A DNA stretch of 6,509 nucleotides from Campylobacteraceae bacterium (GCA_026985495.1 JALSQJ010000252.1:1-6509), one strand, 5' to 3'. Numbered from the stretch's first letter, positions 1-6,072 are shown. Notes: a model not told the origin generated them from the letters alone. Numbers and translations are program-made.

Positions 1-751
1 ACTCTCTTACTACTCGGCAAGTTTGAGTTACTATACTCTTTTTTCTATTATTCCTCTATTGGTCATTGTTTTGTCTATCTTTACTAACTTACCCCTTTTT
101 GAAGATGTATATAAAGAGATACAAAATATGCTTTTTAAAAATCTTATGCCAACACACTCTAAAGAGATTTTAGGCTATATCAACACCTTTGTGGAGAACT
201 CTGGACAGATGGGTATGATGGGGGTGGTCTATGTGCTTTTTGCCTCCATGATGTTTTTTAAAAACTATGACTACATTGTCAATGATATTTTTGAGTCTCA
301 AAGAAGGAGCTTCTGGTCATCGGTGACGGTCTATTGGACATTGGTGACGTTAACACCCATTATGATGGTACTCTCATTTTATCTCTCTTCACAACTTCAA
401 GTGAGACTTGATGAGCATGACATTACAAATGGTATTCATCTTTTACAAATTTTACCATTTTTCATTGTCTGGTCGATGTTCTTTTTGACCTACAAAATAT
501 CAGCAAATACCCATGTCTCTTTGAAGGCTGCTGGAATTAGCTCTTTTATTGCCTCTTTAGCGTGGTATTTGGCAAAAAGTGGATTTATATTTTATGTACT
601 CCATAATAAGACATATATGAGCATATATGGAGGTCTAAGCACCCTACTCTTCTTTTTCTTATGGATTTACATCTCATGGGCTATCTTCTTACATGGGCTA
701 AAATTTTGTCATCTACTAGAAGATGAGAGAGAGATAGAAGCGATGGTTTAG
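1..751 (+). CDS. YihY/BrkB-family inner-membrane protein, 5'-truncated by the window
   Basis: This is a multi-pass inner-membrane protein of the YihY/BrkB family, formerly misnamed ribonuclease BN; its molecular function is not established. The frame is open from the first complete codon at base 2 and gives 249 residues. A TTG at 23 could be taken as a start, but it lies inside the family's conserved N-terminal motif (visible as ASLSYYTLFSIIPLL), so the real start lies upstream of the window, probably by some 30-50 codons. Numbering from that TTG, hydrophobic segments lie near residues 3-20, 64-80, 98-122, 138-157, 168-194 and 203-228, consistent with the usual six helices. The last includes the family-like YGGLSTLLFFFLWIYISW stretch. 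A short acidic tail (EDEREIEAM) follows. The gene converges on dgkA, and the two stop codons overlap (TAG 749-751 against minus-strand TAA 750-748). Family assignment is firm; role is unknown. Confidence 0.88.
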   Translation, partial: LSYYSASLSYYTLFSIIPLLVIVLSIFTNLPLFEDVYKEIQNMLFKNLMPTHSKEILGYINTFVENSGQMGMMGVVYVLFASMMFFKNYDYIVNDIFESQRRSFWSSVTVYWTLVTLTPIMMVLSFYLSSQLQVRLDEHDITNGIHLLQILPFFIVWSMFFLTYKISANTHVSLKAAGISSFIASLAWYLAKSGFIFYVLHNKTYMSIYGGLSTLLFFFLWIYISWAIFLHGLKFCHLLEDEREIEAMV

Positions 752-763
752 CACGAAGCTAAA
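747..763. repeat. Inverted repeat spanning both convergent stop codons
   Basis: TTTAGC (747-752) and GCTAAA (758-763) are perfect reverse complements around a 5-base loop, ACGAA. The repeat contains the stop codon of the yihY-like gene and that of dgkA. It could form a 6-bp RNA hairpin in either transcript. It is not followed by a U-run on either strand, so it does not qualify as an intrinsic terminator. It may mark or protect mRNA 3' ends, or be chance. Confidence 0.4.
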
Positions 764-1119
764 TAATCCATACCAATAAGTAACCAACAGAGTATATGCA
801 AAATAACGCTAAATAGAACCGCAGTAGCCCCTATGTCTTTGGCTGATTTTGCTAAAGGGTGAATCTCTTTTGTTACCAAGTCCACCACATTTTCAACAGC
901 AGAGTTAAGTAACTCGGAAATCATAATTAAAAAGTAAGTAATCACTAAAATCAGTTTATAACTTAACTCAAATGGCATAAGATAAATTGCAGGGAAGATG
1001 ATAAAAGCAACAAACAACTCTAACTTAAAAGAGGTCTCATTTTTTATAGCATGAACTAAACCATCTAGTGCATACGAAGCATTTTTAAATAGTGTATATT
1101 TAGGTTTGTTGTTTATCAT
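748..1119 (-). CDS. dgkA: Diacylglycerol kinase (prokaryotic DgkA type)
   Basis: A small integral membrane kinase that phosphorylates diacylglycerol to phosphatidic acid with ATP, recycling lipid released by envelope-modifying reactions. At 123 residues it matches the usual length of about 120 and aligns almost without gaps to E. coli DgkA. The key residues fall at the same numbers: E28 (in NETSF), E69 and N72 (in ELLNSAVE), E76, K94 and D95 (in AKSAKDIG). An amphipathic N-terminus is followed by three membrane helices near residues 33-49, 53-68 and 97-117. The ATG start is supported by AAGGAA (minus strand, 1132-1127), seven bases upstream in the 13-base gap after the DUF1439 gene. It is the last gene of the ftsI operon, and its stop overlaps that of the convergent yihY-like gene. 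All catalytic residues appear present, so it should be active. Confidence 0.96.
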   Translation of the reverse strand: MINNKPKYTLFKNASYALDGLVHAIKNETSFKLELFVAFIIFPAIYLMPFELSYKLILVITYFLIMISELLNSAVENVVDLVTKEIHPLAKSAKDIGATAVLFSVILHILCWLLIGMDYLASC

Positions 1120-1126
1120 TCAAAAA

Positions 1127-1132
1127 TTCCTT
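1127..1132 (-). promoter_or_regulatory. Ribosome binding site of dgkA
   Basis: AAGGAA on the minus strand, seven bases before the dgkA ATG and directly after the stop codon of the DUF1439 gene (1135-1133). It fixes the dgkA start and suggests that ribosomes finishing the upstream gene can re-initiate here. Confidence 0.75.
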
Positions 1133-1690
1133 TTATAGACCAAATGTCAAATAGACCTGTCCATTACGTACATCAATACCTCTAACCAAACCTGAACCAA
1201 GCACTCCTGCTTTTTTAATGTTATAAATTGGTTTTTTAGCAATAGTCTCTGCAATAATCAACCCTAATGTTTGACGCATATCATTGGTTAAATATTTAGC
1301 TAGTGAAAAGTTATGAAATTTTAACTCTTCTACCATTGGGTCTGCTAAATATAAATTTTGTGTTTTTGGGTCAAAACGTACACCTGATGCCAGTTTCAAA
1401 CTTCCACCAATACCATCAGGAATGAGCATGTTTGTAAAATTAAAAGATGTTCCAATATTCAACTTATCACTTCCCTGTTTTCCTAAAATAGATGGGTCTT
1501 TAATCTCAACTGTACCTAAAGTACGGCTCTCTTTTACAGGAAACTGATTTGCCAATGTAGAGTTAATCATACCCATAGGAACAGCTACAGAGTAACCTCT
1601 ACCTTGTGGGTCAACTCCAACACAAGCCGTTAAACAACCAATCAACAATCCCATTGTAATTAATAACAATTTTTGTATTATACTTTTCAT
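1133..1690 (-). CDS. DUF1439 (YceB-like) lipoprotein
   Basis: A 185-residue predicted lipoprotein resembling E. coli YceB (DUF1439). The N-terminus has a basic start (MKSIIQK), a hydrophobic stretch at 8-18, and two overlapping lipobox candidates: LIGC ending at C19 and LTAC ending at C23. The mature part matches the family layout. It has a repressor-like short motif region, MINSTLANQFP (41-51), then alternating beta-type segments, FDPKTQNLYLADP (106-118) and a helical stretch (128-151). The C-terminal block PIYNIKK...GLVRGIDVRNGQVYLTF lines up with YceB's PAYVLRE...KLAKGIEVKPGEIVIPF. Family structures are elongated lipid-binding-like (TULIP-type) folds as I recall, but no substrate is established. 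It sits 23 bases after ftsI and 13 before dgkA, so it is co-transcribed with both. RBS AAGGAT (1700-1695) supports the ATG. Family call is good; function is unknown. Confidence 0.82.
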   Translation of the reverse strand: MKSIIQKLLLITMGLLIGCLTACVGVDPQGRGYSVAVPMGMINSTLANQFPVKESRTLGTVEIKDPSILGKQGSDKLNIGTSFNFTNMLIPDGIGGSLKLASGVRFDPKTQNLYLADPMVEELKFHNFSLAKYLTNDMRQTLGLIIAETIAKKPIYNIKKAGVLGSGLVRGIDVRNGQVYLTFGL

Positions 1691-1694
1691 TTTT

Positions 1695-1700
1695 ATCCTT
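1695..1700 (-). promoter_or_regulatory. Ribosome binding site of the DUF1439 gene
   Basis: AAGGAT on the minus strand, four bases before the ATG, within the 23-base gap after ftsI. There is no room for a separate promoter, so this gene depends on the ftsI transcript. Confidence 0.7.
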
Positions 1701-1713
1701 ATAATTATTTTTT

Positions 1714-3609
1714 TTACTTTATACCATGTTCTTTATTATACATTTCAATTTTTCGTAAATAAATAGCACGTTTTTTAGCTCGTAGTGTCTCTCTTTTAGA
1801 GCGATCTATCTTAGCTAACACTTTATCAACAACTAAATATTTATGTTGAACCATCTTCTCTATAATTTTATGAAATGTTGGAGCAGCTGTTTGAGAGGCA
1901 AAATATACTTTTTTAGGTTTTATTACAAAGACTCCTATGGTAAACTTATGCCCCTGCTTATCATTTGCATAACCATAAAAGCTACTATGATACTTCTCTA
2001 CATAGTGACCTCGTTCAGAGATATGGGCAGTACCTGTTTTTCCTCCAACATCAAGCCCATCATACTGTGCTGATGTTCCTGTTCCTCTGTTAACTGTTCC
2101 AGCCAACATATCTTTAACAATATTAGCTGTCTTTGCACTACATGCCTGAAGTGATGCCACATCTCTAGGTACATCATACATAAAATTCTCTCTATCGGTC
2201 ATAAAATCAACTATCTTAGGTGTAACAGCCACACCATTATTATTAAATGCACTATAGGCTTTAATAAGTTGCATAAAGTTTGCCAACATACCATAACCAT
2301 ACGCCATGTTTGCACTGTGTGTCTTATGGTTAAGTTGAGAAGCAGACTTAATACGTCCCACCAACTCTTTTGAAAGGTCAATTCCTGAACGACTTGCTAA
2401 CCCAAAGTTTCTCCAACCATCATAAAGCTCTCGTCCTGTAAGTCTCCATGCAATTTTTGCAATACCAACATTAGAAGAGAACATAATAATCCCTTTTGGA
2501 TATAGTGCCTTAAAATACTCATCATCTGAAATAGTATATGTATTAGTTACCTTTAGTTTTCCTCCTAAAGGAATCATTTTATTTAAATCTACTTTATGGT
2601 GGTCTAATGCTATTGCCATAGTTAAAGGCTTTATAACCGAACCTGGTTCATAGAGGTACTCTGAAAACTTAGGGTGAAGAGCCATAACATCTTTTTGTCG
2701 TATATGTTTTGGGTCAAACCGTTCAGAGGAGGCTAAAGCATAGAGTTGACCAGTTCGAGAGTCCATAACTGCTGCCATCACCTCTTGTGCAGCTGTCATC
2801 TCTTTCATCTCATCAAGTACAGCCTCTACATCTTTTTGAAATGAGAGTTCTATATTAAGGTGCAAATTCATACCATCTATACGTTTCACTTCTCTAGTTG
2901 TACCTGTGAGTAATGGAGTTCCCAAAACATCTCTCTTTGCCTTTAATGATGCATCTTTTTCAGGTTCTAAATAGGTGGCATATTTTCTCTCTAAACCTTT
3001 TATTCCTATTGGCTTTTTATACTCATTACTATCATCTATTCGTACATACCCAACCAATGGTGTCAATAGAGATTGATGAGGAAATTCACGTGTCTCACTA
3101 TCAGCCAATATATCTAATCCAAAAATCAAATGTGGTTTTTTAGGGTTTAATGGTCGAAAAATATCCAATTTACTCATTTTATAAGAGAGCGACCTCAAAT
3201 CACTTGCCAATCGATAATCTAAATTAGTTGTTAATACTATACGTCCACGAATAGTTCTACCTGACTTTGTAAAAAATCTAGAAGCAACACTCTCTTCACT
3301 TAGCCCAGAATAGATAGAGAAGAGTTTAATAAATAGATTTTTTTTCTTAGGGTCAATACTTCTTGTATCTACCTCTGCTCTATATTTTTTTTCACTATAA
3401 GTCACAACATAATGGTCTGCTGAAATTATCTTTCCTCGTAATCCCTTATTTTCAATATTTATAAACTTATTATCTGTATCTCTATCTGAACCTAATATAC
3501 TACCCATAGTAATAATAAATATAGAGAAGAGTATAAAAATACCCAAAAATAGTATTAATAATATTGCTGATCTATAACGTATCATTCTATTCTCATCATG
3601 CTCTTGCAT
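1714..3609 (-). CDS. ftsI: FtsI/PBP3-type septal peptidoglycan transpeptidase (class B PBP)
   Basis: Crosslinks septal peptidoglycan in the periplasm as partner of FtsW. The 631 residues comprise a short cytoplasmic N-terminus, one membrane anchor (about 14-39), a PBP dimerisation/pedestal domain (about 55-240, opening with GLRGKIISAD and including IGIKGLERKY at 201-210), then the transpeptidase domain (about 270-585). The penicillin-binding triad is intact: nucleophile S324 with K327 (EPGSVIKP), S378-S379-N380 (FSSN), and K524-T525-G526 (GGKTGTA). No PASTA repeats are present. The tail from about 590 is strongly basic, with 14 K/R in 42 residues. The ATG at 3609 has AAAGG (3619-3615) five bases upstream; M9 is a possible but unsupported alternative start. 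First gene of the operon with the DUF1439 gene and dgkA, divergent from ftsW. FtsI rather than the elongation enzyme PBP2 is chosen from context and overall pattern; a MrdA role is less likely. Confidence 0.92.
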   Translation of the reverse strand: MQEHDENRMIRYRSAILLILFLGIFILFSIFIITMGSILGSDRDTDNKFINIENKGLRGKIISADHYVVTYSEKKYRAEVDTRSIDPKKKNLFIKLFSIYSGLSEESVASRFFTKSGRTIRGRIVLTTNLDYRLASDLRSLSYKMSKLDIFRPLNPKKPHLIFGLDILADSETREFPHQSLLTPLVGYVRIDDSNEYKKPIGIKGLERKYATYLEPEKDASLKAKRDVLGTPLLTGTTREVKRIDGMNLHLNIELSFQKDVEAVLDEMKEMTAAQEVMAAVMDSRTGQLYALASSERFDPKHIRQKDVMALHPKFSEYLYEPGSVIKPLTMAIALDHHKVDLNKMIPLGGKLKVTNTYTISDDEYFKALYPKGIIMFSSNVGIAKIAWRLTGRELYDGWRNFGLASRSGIDLSKELVGRIKSASQLNHKTHSANMAYGYGMLANFMQLIKAYSAFNNNGVAVTPKIVDFMTDRENFMYDVPRDVASLQACSAKTANIVKDMLAGTVNRGTGTSAQYDGLDVGGKTGTAHISERGHYVEKYHSSFYGYANDKQGHKFTIGVFVIKPKKVYFASQTAAPTFHKIIEKMVQHKYLVVDKVLAKIDRSKRETLRAKKRAIYLRKIEMYNKEHGIK

Positions 3610-3614
3610 ATTAA

Positions 3615-3619
3615 CCTTT
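3615..3619 (-). promoter_or_regulatory. Ribosome binding site of ftsI
   Basis: AAAGG on the minus strand, five bases before the ATG at 3609. It favours this start over the internal ATG eight codons later. Confidence 0.6.
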
Positions 3620-3646
3620 ATTCACTCTTCTTATTAAACAGAACAA

Positions 3647-3652
3647 ATTTTA
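3647..3652 (-). promoter_or_regulatory. Probable -10 box of the ftsI-DUF1439-dgkA operon
   Basis: TAAAAT on the minus strand (plus-strand ATTTTA), within an AT-rich region. A start site about seven bases downstream would give a leader near 30 bases with the ftsI RBS inside. No -35 box at proper spacing is visible; campylobacterotal sigma-70 promoters often lack one. Assignment is tentative in such AT-rich DNA. Confidence 0.4.
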
Positions 3653-3672
3653 CTATTTTTTTCAAAAAATTC

Positions 3673-3681
3673 TGATAAAAT
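3673..3681 (+). promoter_or_regulatory. Probable extended -10 box of the ftsW-murG operon
   Basis: TGATAAAAT reads as an extended -10 element (TG, one base, TAAAAT at 3676-3681), followed by AC and an AT-rich start region, a form common before campylobacterotal genes. A T-rich tract (3655-3662) lies where a -35 box would be. The expected start near 3688 gives a leader of about 24 bases before ftsW. Confidence 0.6.
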
Positions 3682-3711
3682 ACCCATATTAAAATAAAAA
3701 AGAATATTATA

Positions 3712-4836
3712 ATGATTGATAAACCCCTATTCGGTGCGACTGTTATCCTATTAATTCTAGGATTAGTAATGTCCTACTCACTCTCAACTTATATTGTTAT
3801 GAAGTACCACTATGCCGATACACACTTTTTTATACGACAACTTGTAGCTGTTATTTTAGGTATTACTATGATGGTTATACTTAGTAAACTAGACCCTGAT
3901 AAATGGTTTAAACCTATTGGTATTCTTCTCTTTATGACGTTTCTATCTATTCTACTTATTATGCCTATGCTTCCAGAGAGCATTGTAAGAAATATAGGTG
4001 GAGCAAAACGTTGGGTAAATTTTGGTTCCATCTCCATTACTCCTGTTGAGTTTTATAAAATAGGTTTTCTCATGTTCATCTCTTGGTCACTAGTTAGAAC
4101 TCGTTTGCCACAAGGAAAAATGGATTTAAAATCAGAGATTAAAATCTTTATACCCTATATTTTTGTACTTATTCTCAGCACCCTACTTATTGCCGTTTTC
4201 CAAAAAGATTTAGGGCAAACATTGGTTATCTCGTTAACTCTTATTGTACTTTTTATTTTAGTAGGGAGTAGTTTTCGATTTTTCTCCATGCTTTTTGGAC
4301 TTGGTCTAACTGGATTTGTTCTACTTATTGTTACCCAACCACACCGAATTAAGAGGGTTAAAGATTGGTTCTTGTCACTTGACAACTCTTCAAACAGATT
4401 AGAAACCTACCAAATATCAAACTCACTCGATGCAATTCAACATGGTGGTTTTTTTGGTCAAGGTTTAGGAAATGGACAGTATAAATTAGGATTTTTATCA
4501 GAAATCAATACCGACTTTATTTTAGCTGGTATTGCAGAAGAGTTAGGGTTTATTACTGTTTTAGCTGTTACATTAATTATGTTTTTTATTATCTTCCGTA
4601 TTTTTAAAGTTGCAGCAAAAGTTGATAACCCAACTTATTACCTTTTTTGTGTTGGAGCAGCACTATTAATAGCTTTTTCATTTTTAATTAATAGTTTTGG
4701 TATTTCAGGTATTACCCCTATTAAAGGTATTGCTGTTCCATTTTTAAGCTATGGTGGTTCACAAGTTATCGCCTCTGCACTTAACATTGGTATTGTTTTA
4801 ATGATTTCTAAAAAAGTAAATAGGAGAACATCATGA
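3712..4836 (+). CDS. ftsW: FtsW septal peptidoglycan glycosyltransferase (SEDS family)
   Basis: Polytopic SEDS-family enzyme that polymerises lipid II into glycan strands at the division septum, working with FtsI. The 374 residues contain about ten membrane helices (near 7-27, 42-58, 68-86, 112-128, 147-164, 168-186, 190-208, 268-298, 309-330 and 345-366). Family motifs are clear: GAKRWVNFG then PVEFYK (97-116), QKDLGQT (164-170), GQGLGNGQYKLGFL (249-262), and INTDF with D268 at the position of the catalytic aspartate. These are followed by AEELGF (275-280) and the signature GITPIKGIAVPFLSYGGS (333-350). RodA shares these motifs; pairing with murG and divergent ftsI favours FtsW. It is somewhat shorter than E. 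coli FtsW (about 414). The Shine-Dalgarno sequence is weak (A-rich, AAAAGAA near 3698-3704). The stop overlaps the murG start as ATGA. Confidence 0.94.
   Translation: MIDKPLFGATVILLILGLVMSYSLSTYIVMKYHYADTHFFIRQLVAVILGITMMVILSKLDPDKWFKPIGILLFMTFLSILLIMPMLPESIVRNIGGAKRWVNFGSISITPVEFYKIGFLMFISWSLVRTRLPQGKMDLKSEIKIFIPYIFVLILSTLLIAVFQKDLGQTLVISLTLIVLFILVGSSFRFFSMLFGLGLTGFVLLIVTQPHRIKRVKDWFLSLDNSSNRLETYQISNSLDAIQHGGFFGQGLGNGQYKLGFLSEINTDFILAGIAEELGFITVLAVTLIMFFIIFRIFKVAAKVDNPTYYLFCVGAALLIAFSFLINSFGISGITPIKGIAVPFLSYGGSQVIASALNIGIVLMISKKVNRRTS
4822..4826 (+). promoter_or_regulatory. Strong ribosome binding site of murG inside the ftsW 3' end
   Basis: AGGAG within the last codons of ftsW, six bases before the murG ATG at 4833. 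With the ATGA overlap this supports independent initiation plus coupling to ftsW translation. Confidence 0.85.
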
Positions 4837-5840
4837 GTATTGTCATGACAGGTGGGGGAACAGGTGGGCATTTGACCATTATAAAAGCAGTCAAAGAGGA
4901 GATTTCAGATAAAGAGCTTATCTATATTGGTTCAACTAAAGGGCAAGACCAAAAGTGGTTTAAAGAGGATAAACAGTTTAAAGAGACTCATTTTTTAGAG
5001 ACTCAAGGTGTAGTTAACCAAGGTATATTAGGAAAAATAAAATCTATAACCATGCTATTTAAAGCAACCATTCAAGCTCGAAAAATCTTAAAAGATAGCC
5101 AAGCAGAGGTAGTCTTCTGTGTGGGTGGTTTTTCAGCTGCTCCTACCTCTTTTGCTGCCATTACATTAGGCATTCCTTTAGTTATTCATGAACAAAATGC
5201 TACCATAGGTTCTTTGAACCGAATTCTACGTTCTCATGCAAAAATATTTATATCCTCCTATAATGAGCATAGTTCTACTAGAGCCTATCCTATCAAAAGG
5301 GAGTATTTTGAAAAGTCGCGTATAAGAGAAGATATTAAAACCATTATCTTTTTAGGTGGTTCACAAGGGGCAAAAGCTATTAATGAGTTAGCACTAAAAC
5401 TTGCTCCAACTCTTAAAGAGAAAAATATTAAAATTATCCACCAAGCAGGTGAGCGAAATATAGTAGAGGTAGAACAGTTTTATAAAGATACAAATATAGA
5501 AGCAGAGGTGTTTGGTTTTACTACCAATCTATCTGACTATATGCAACAAGCCGACTTTGCCATTGCACGTTCTGGAGCCTCTACATTATGGGAACTCTCT
5601 GCCATGGCAATACCTACACTCTATATTCCATACCCATACGCAGCAGGAGACCACCAATTCTACAATGCAAAATTTTTACTTGAACAAGATGTTGCATGGA
5701 TTATGCGTGAAGATGAGATTAACATTCAAAAAGTAGTAGCTCTATTAGATGAAAATTTAAGAGAGAAGAGTCAAAAACTTCAATCTATTATTGAAAAAGA
5801 TGGTGCTTTAAAGATAGCTAACCTACTCAAAAATATTTAA
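4833..5840 (+). CDS. murG: MurG, UDP-GlcNAc:lipid I N-acetylglucosaminyltransferase
   Basis: Transfers GlcNAc from UDP-GlcNAc to lipid I, making lipid II on the cytoplasmic face of the inner membrane. The 335 residues (family about 340-360) form the two-domain GT-B fold of family GT28. The N-terminal domain carries the glycine-rich loop GGGTGGH (7-13), GGFSAAP (98-104) and HEQNATIGSLNR (119-130). The C-terminal domain carries GGSQGA (175-180), HQAGE (203-207) and the donor-binding region RSGAST (246-251), E254, then PYPYAAGDHQFYNA (266-279) with Q275. These match the E. coli residues that bind UDP-GlcNAc. The N-terminal loop continues as LTIIKA, without the proline common after GGTGGH in other phyla. 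The start is fixed by AGGAG and the four-base overlap with ftsW, whose product uses MurG's product. Confidence 0.96.
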   Translation: MSIVMTGGGTGGHLTIIKAVKEEISDKELIYIGSTKGQDQKWFKEDKQFKETHFLETQGVVNQGILGKIKSITMLFKATIQARKILKDSQAEVVFCVGGFSAAPTSFAAITLGIPLVIHEQNATIGSLNRILRSHAKIFISSYNEHSSTRAYPIKREYFEKSRIREDIKTIIFLGGSQGAKAINELALKLAPTLKEKNIKIIHQAGERNIVEVEQFYKDTNIEAEVFGFTTNLSDYMQQADFAIARSGASTLWELSAMAIPTLYIPYPYAAGDHQFYNAKFLLEQDVAWIMREDEINIQKVVALLDENLREKSQKLQSIIEKDGALKIANLLKNI

Positions 5841-5851
5841 TCTCTATTAAA

Positions 5852-5891
5852 ATAGTAATTAAATAGCAAATTATATCTCTTATTTAACTAT
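5852..5891. repeat. AT-rich imperfect inverted repeat after murG
   Basis: ATAGT (5852-5856) pairs with ACTAT (5887-5891), and TAAATA (5860-5865) with TATTTA (5881-5886). There is a three-base bulge on the left and a 15-base loop. The stem is almost entirely A-U and only ATTT follows it, so it is at best a very weak terminator for murG. In DNA this AT-rich, chance is a real alternative. Confidence 0.3.
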
Positions 5892-5899
5892 ATTTCCGA

Positions 5900-5905
5900 T
5901 ATAAT
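5900..5905 (+). promoter_or_regulatory. rpsB: Promoter -10 box for rpsB
   Basis: A perfect TATAAT in the context CGATATAATTCC, with T-rich sequence upstream (5876-5895) and no clear -35 box. The predicted start near 5911-5913 gives a leader of about 172 bases before the rpsB ATG. This is the best promoter match in the window. Confidence 0.65.
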
Positions 5906-5910
5906 TCCAA

Positions 5911-6030
5911 GCTTTTTTAAAGCAAATTCTCATGTAGTTAATCCTTGAACGGTTGCAGTTAGCTTGTCTAAATGTTAAGGGCTACAGTGGAATAAACCAA
6001 CAGACTACGGTCTCTAAAAATATTATTTTT
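5911..6030 (+). ncRNA. Possible structured 5' leader of rpsB (candidate autoregulatory element)
   Basis: Candidate cis-acting RNA, inferred from pairing only. Visible helices are: GCTT/AAGC (5911-5914 with 5920-5923); TGTAG/CTACA (5933-5937 with 5982-5986) enclosing TCCTT/AAGGG (5942-5946 with 5977-5981, one G-U) and AAC/GTT (5948-5950 with 5974-5976); an apical TTAG/CTAA hairpin (5959-5962 with 5968-5971); TGG/CCA (5988-5990 with 5997-5999); AGAC/GTCT closed by a UACG tetraloop (6002-6013); and AAAAAT/ATTTTT (6016-6021 with 6025-6030). The region is less AT-rich than its flanks. S2 is known to regulate its own mRNA in gammaproteobacteria, so an S2-responsive leader is plausible. A separate small RNA cannot be excluded. 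Confidence 0.4.
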
Positions 6031-6034
6031 GTCT

Positions 6035-6040
6035 TAAAAT
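6035..6040 (+). promoter_or_regulatory. Possible second -10 box for rpsB
   Basis: TAAAAT about 45 bases before the rpsB start, in a very AT-rich stretch with no -35 box. It would give a short leader lacking the hairpins. This is weak evidence, since such hexamers are frequent by chance here. Confidence 0.2.
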
Positions 6041-6072
6041 ATATAGTTTACTATCTATTTTTGGACTTTTGC

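Noticed and set aside
23..751. TTG at 23 as the true start of the yihY-like gene
   Set aside because: The reading frame is open upstream and the preceding residues (ending ASLSYYT) continue the conserved family motif, so the gene begins before the window.
1843..3143. Plus-strand ORFs of about 76 codons inside ftsI
   Set aside because: They are antisense to a clearly coding gene, with no ribosome binding site or recognisable product; they are frame shadows.
3810..4385. Minus-strand ORFs of about 75 codons inside ftsW
   Set aside because: They are antisense shadows of a gene with all family motifs intact.
5512..5736. Plus-strand 74-codon ORF in another frame of murG
   Set aside because: It overlaps the donor-binding region of murG, whose own frame is intact and conserved; the product resembles nothing.
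3712..5840. A mobile element, defence system or phage island in the window
   Set aside because: Every gene is a core or widely conserved envelope or ribosomal gene, with no transposase, integrase, repeat flanks or composition shift.
5932..5937. ATGTAG start-stop element in the rpsB leader
   Set aside because: No ribosome binding site precedes it, and such a six-base string is easily random.
5972..5995. Seven-codon upstream ORF (ATG to TAA, MLRATVE) in the rpsB leader
   Set aside because: It has no Shine-Dalgarno sequence, its ATG lies next to the apical hairpin of the proposed stem, and no regulatory codon run is seen. Chance short ORFs are expected.
5911..6030. tRNA, SRP RNA, 6S RNA, tmRNA or a known riboswitch in the rpsB leader
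   Set aside because: No T-arm GGTTC-type motif, SRP GNAR/GGAA-loop pattern, tmRNA ends or recognisable riboswitch core was found on either strand by eye. A covariance-model search would be decisive.
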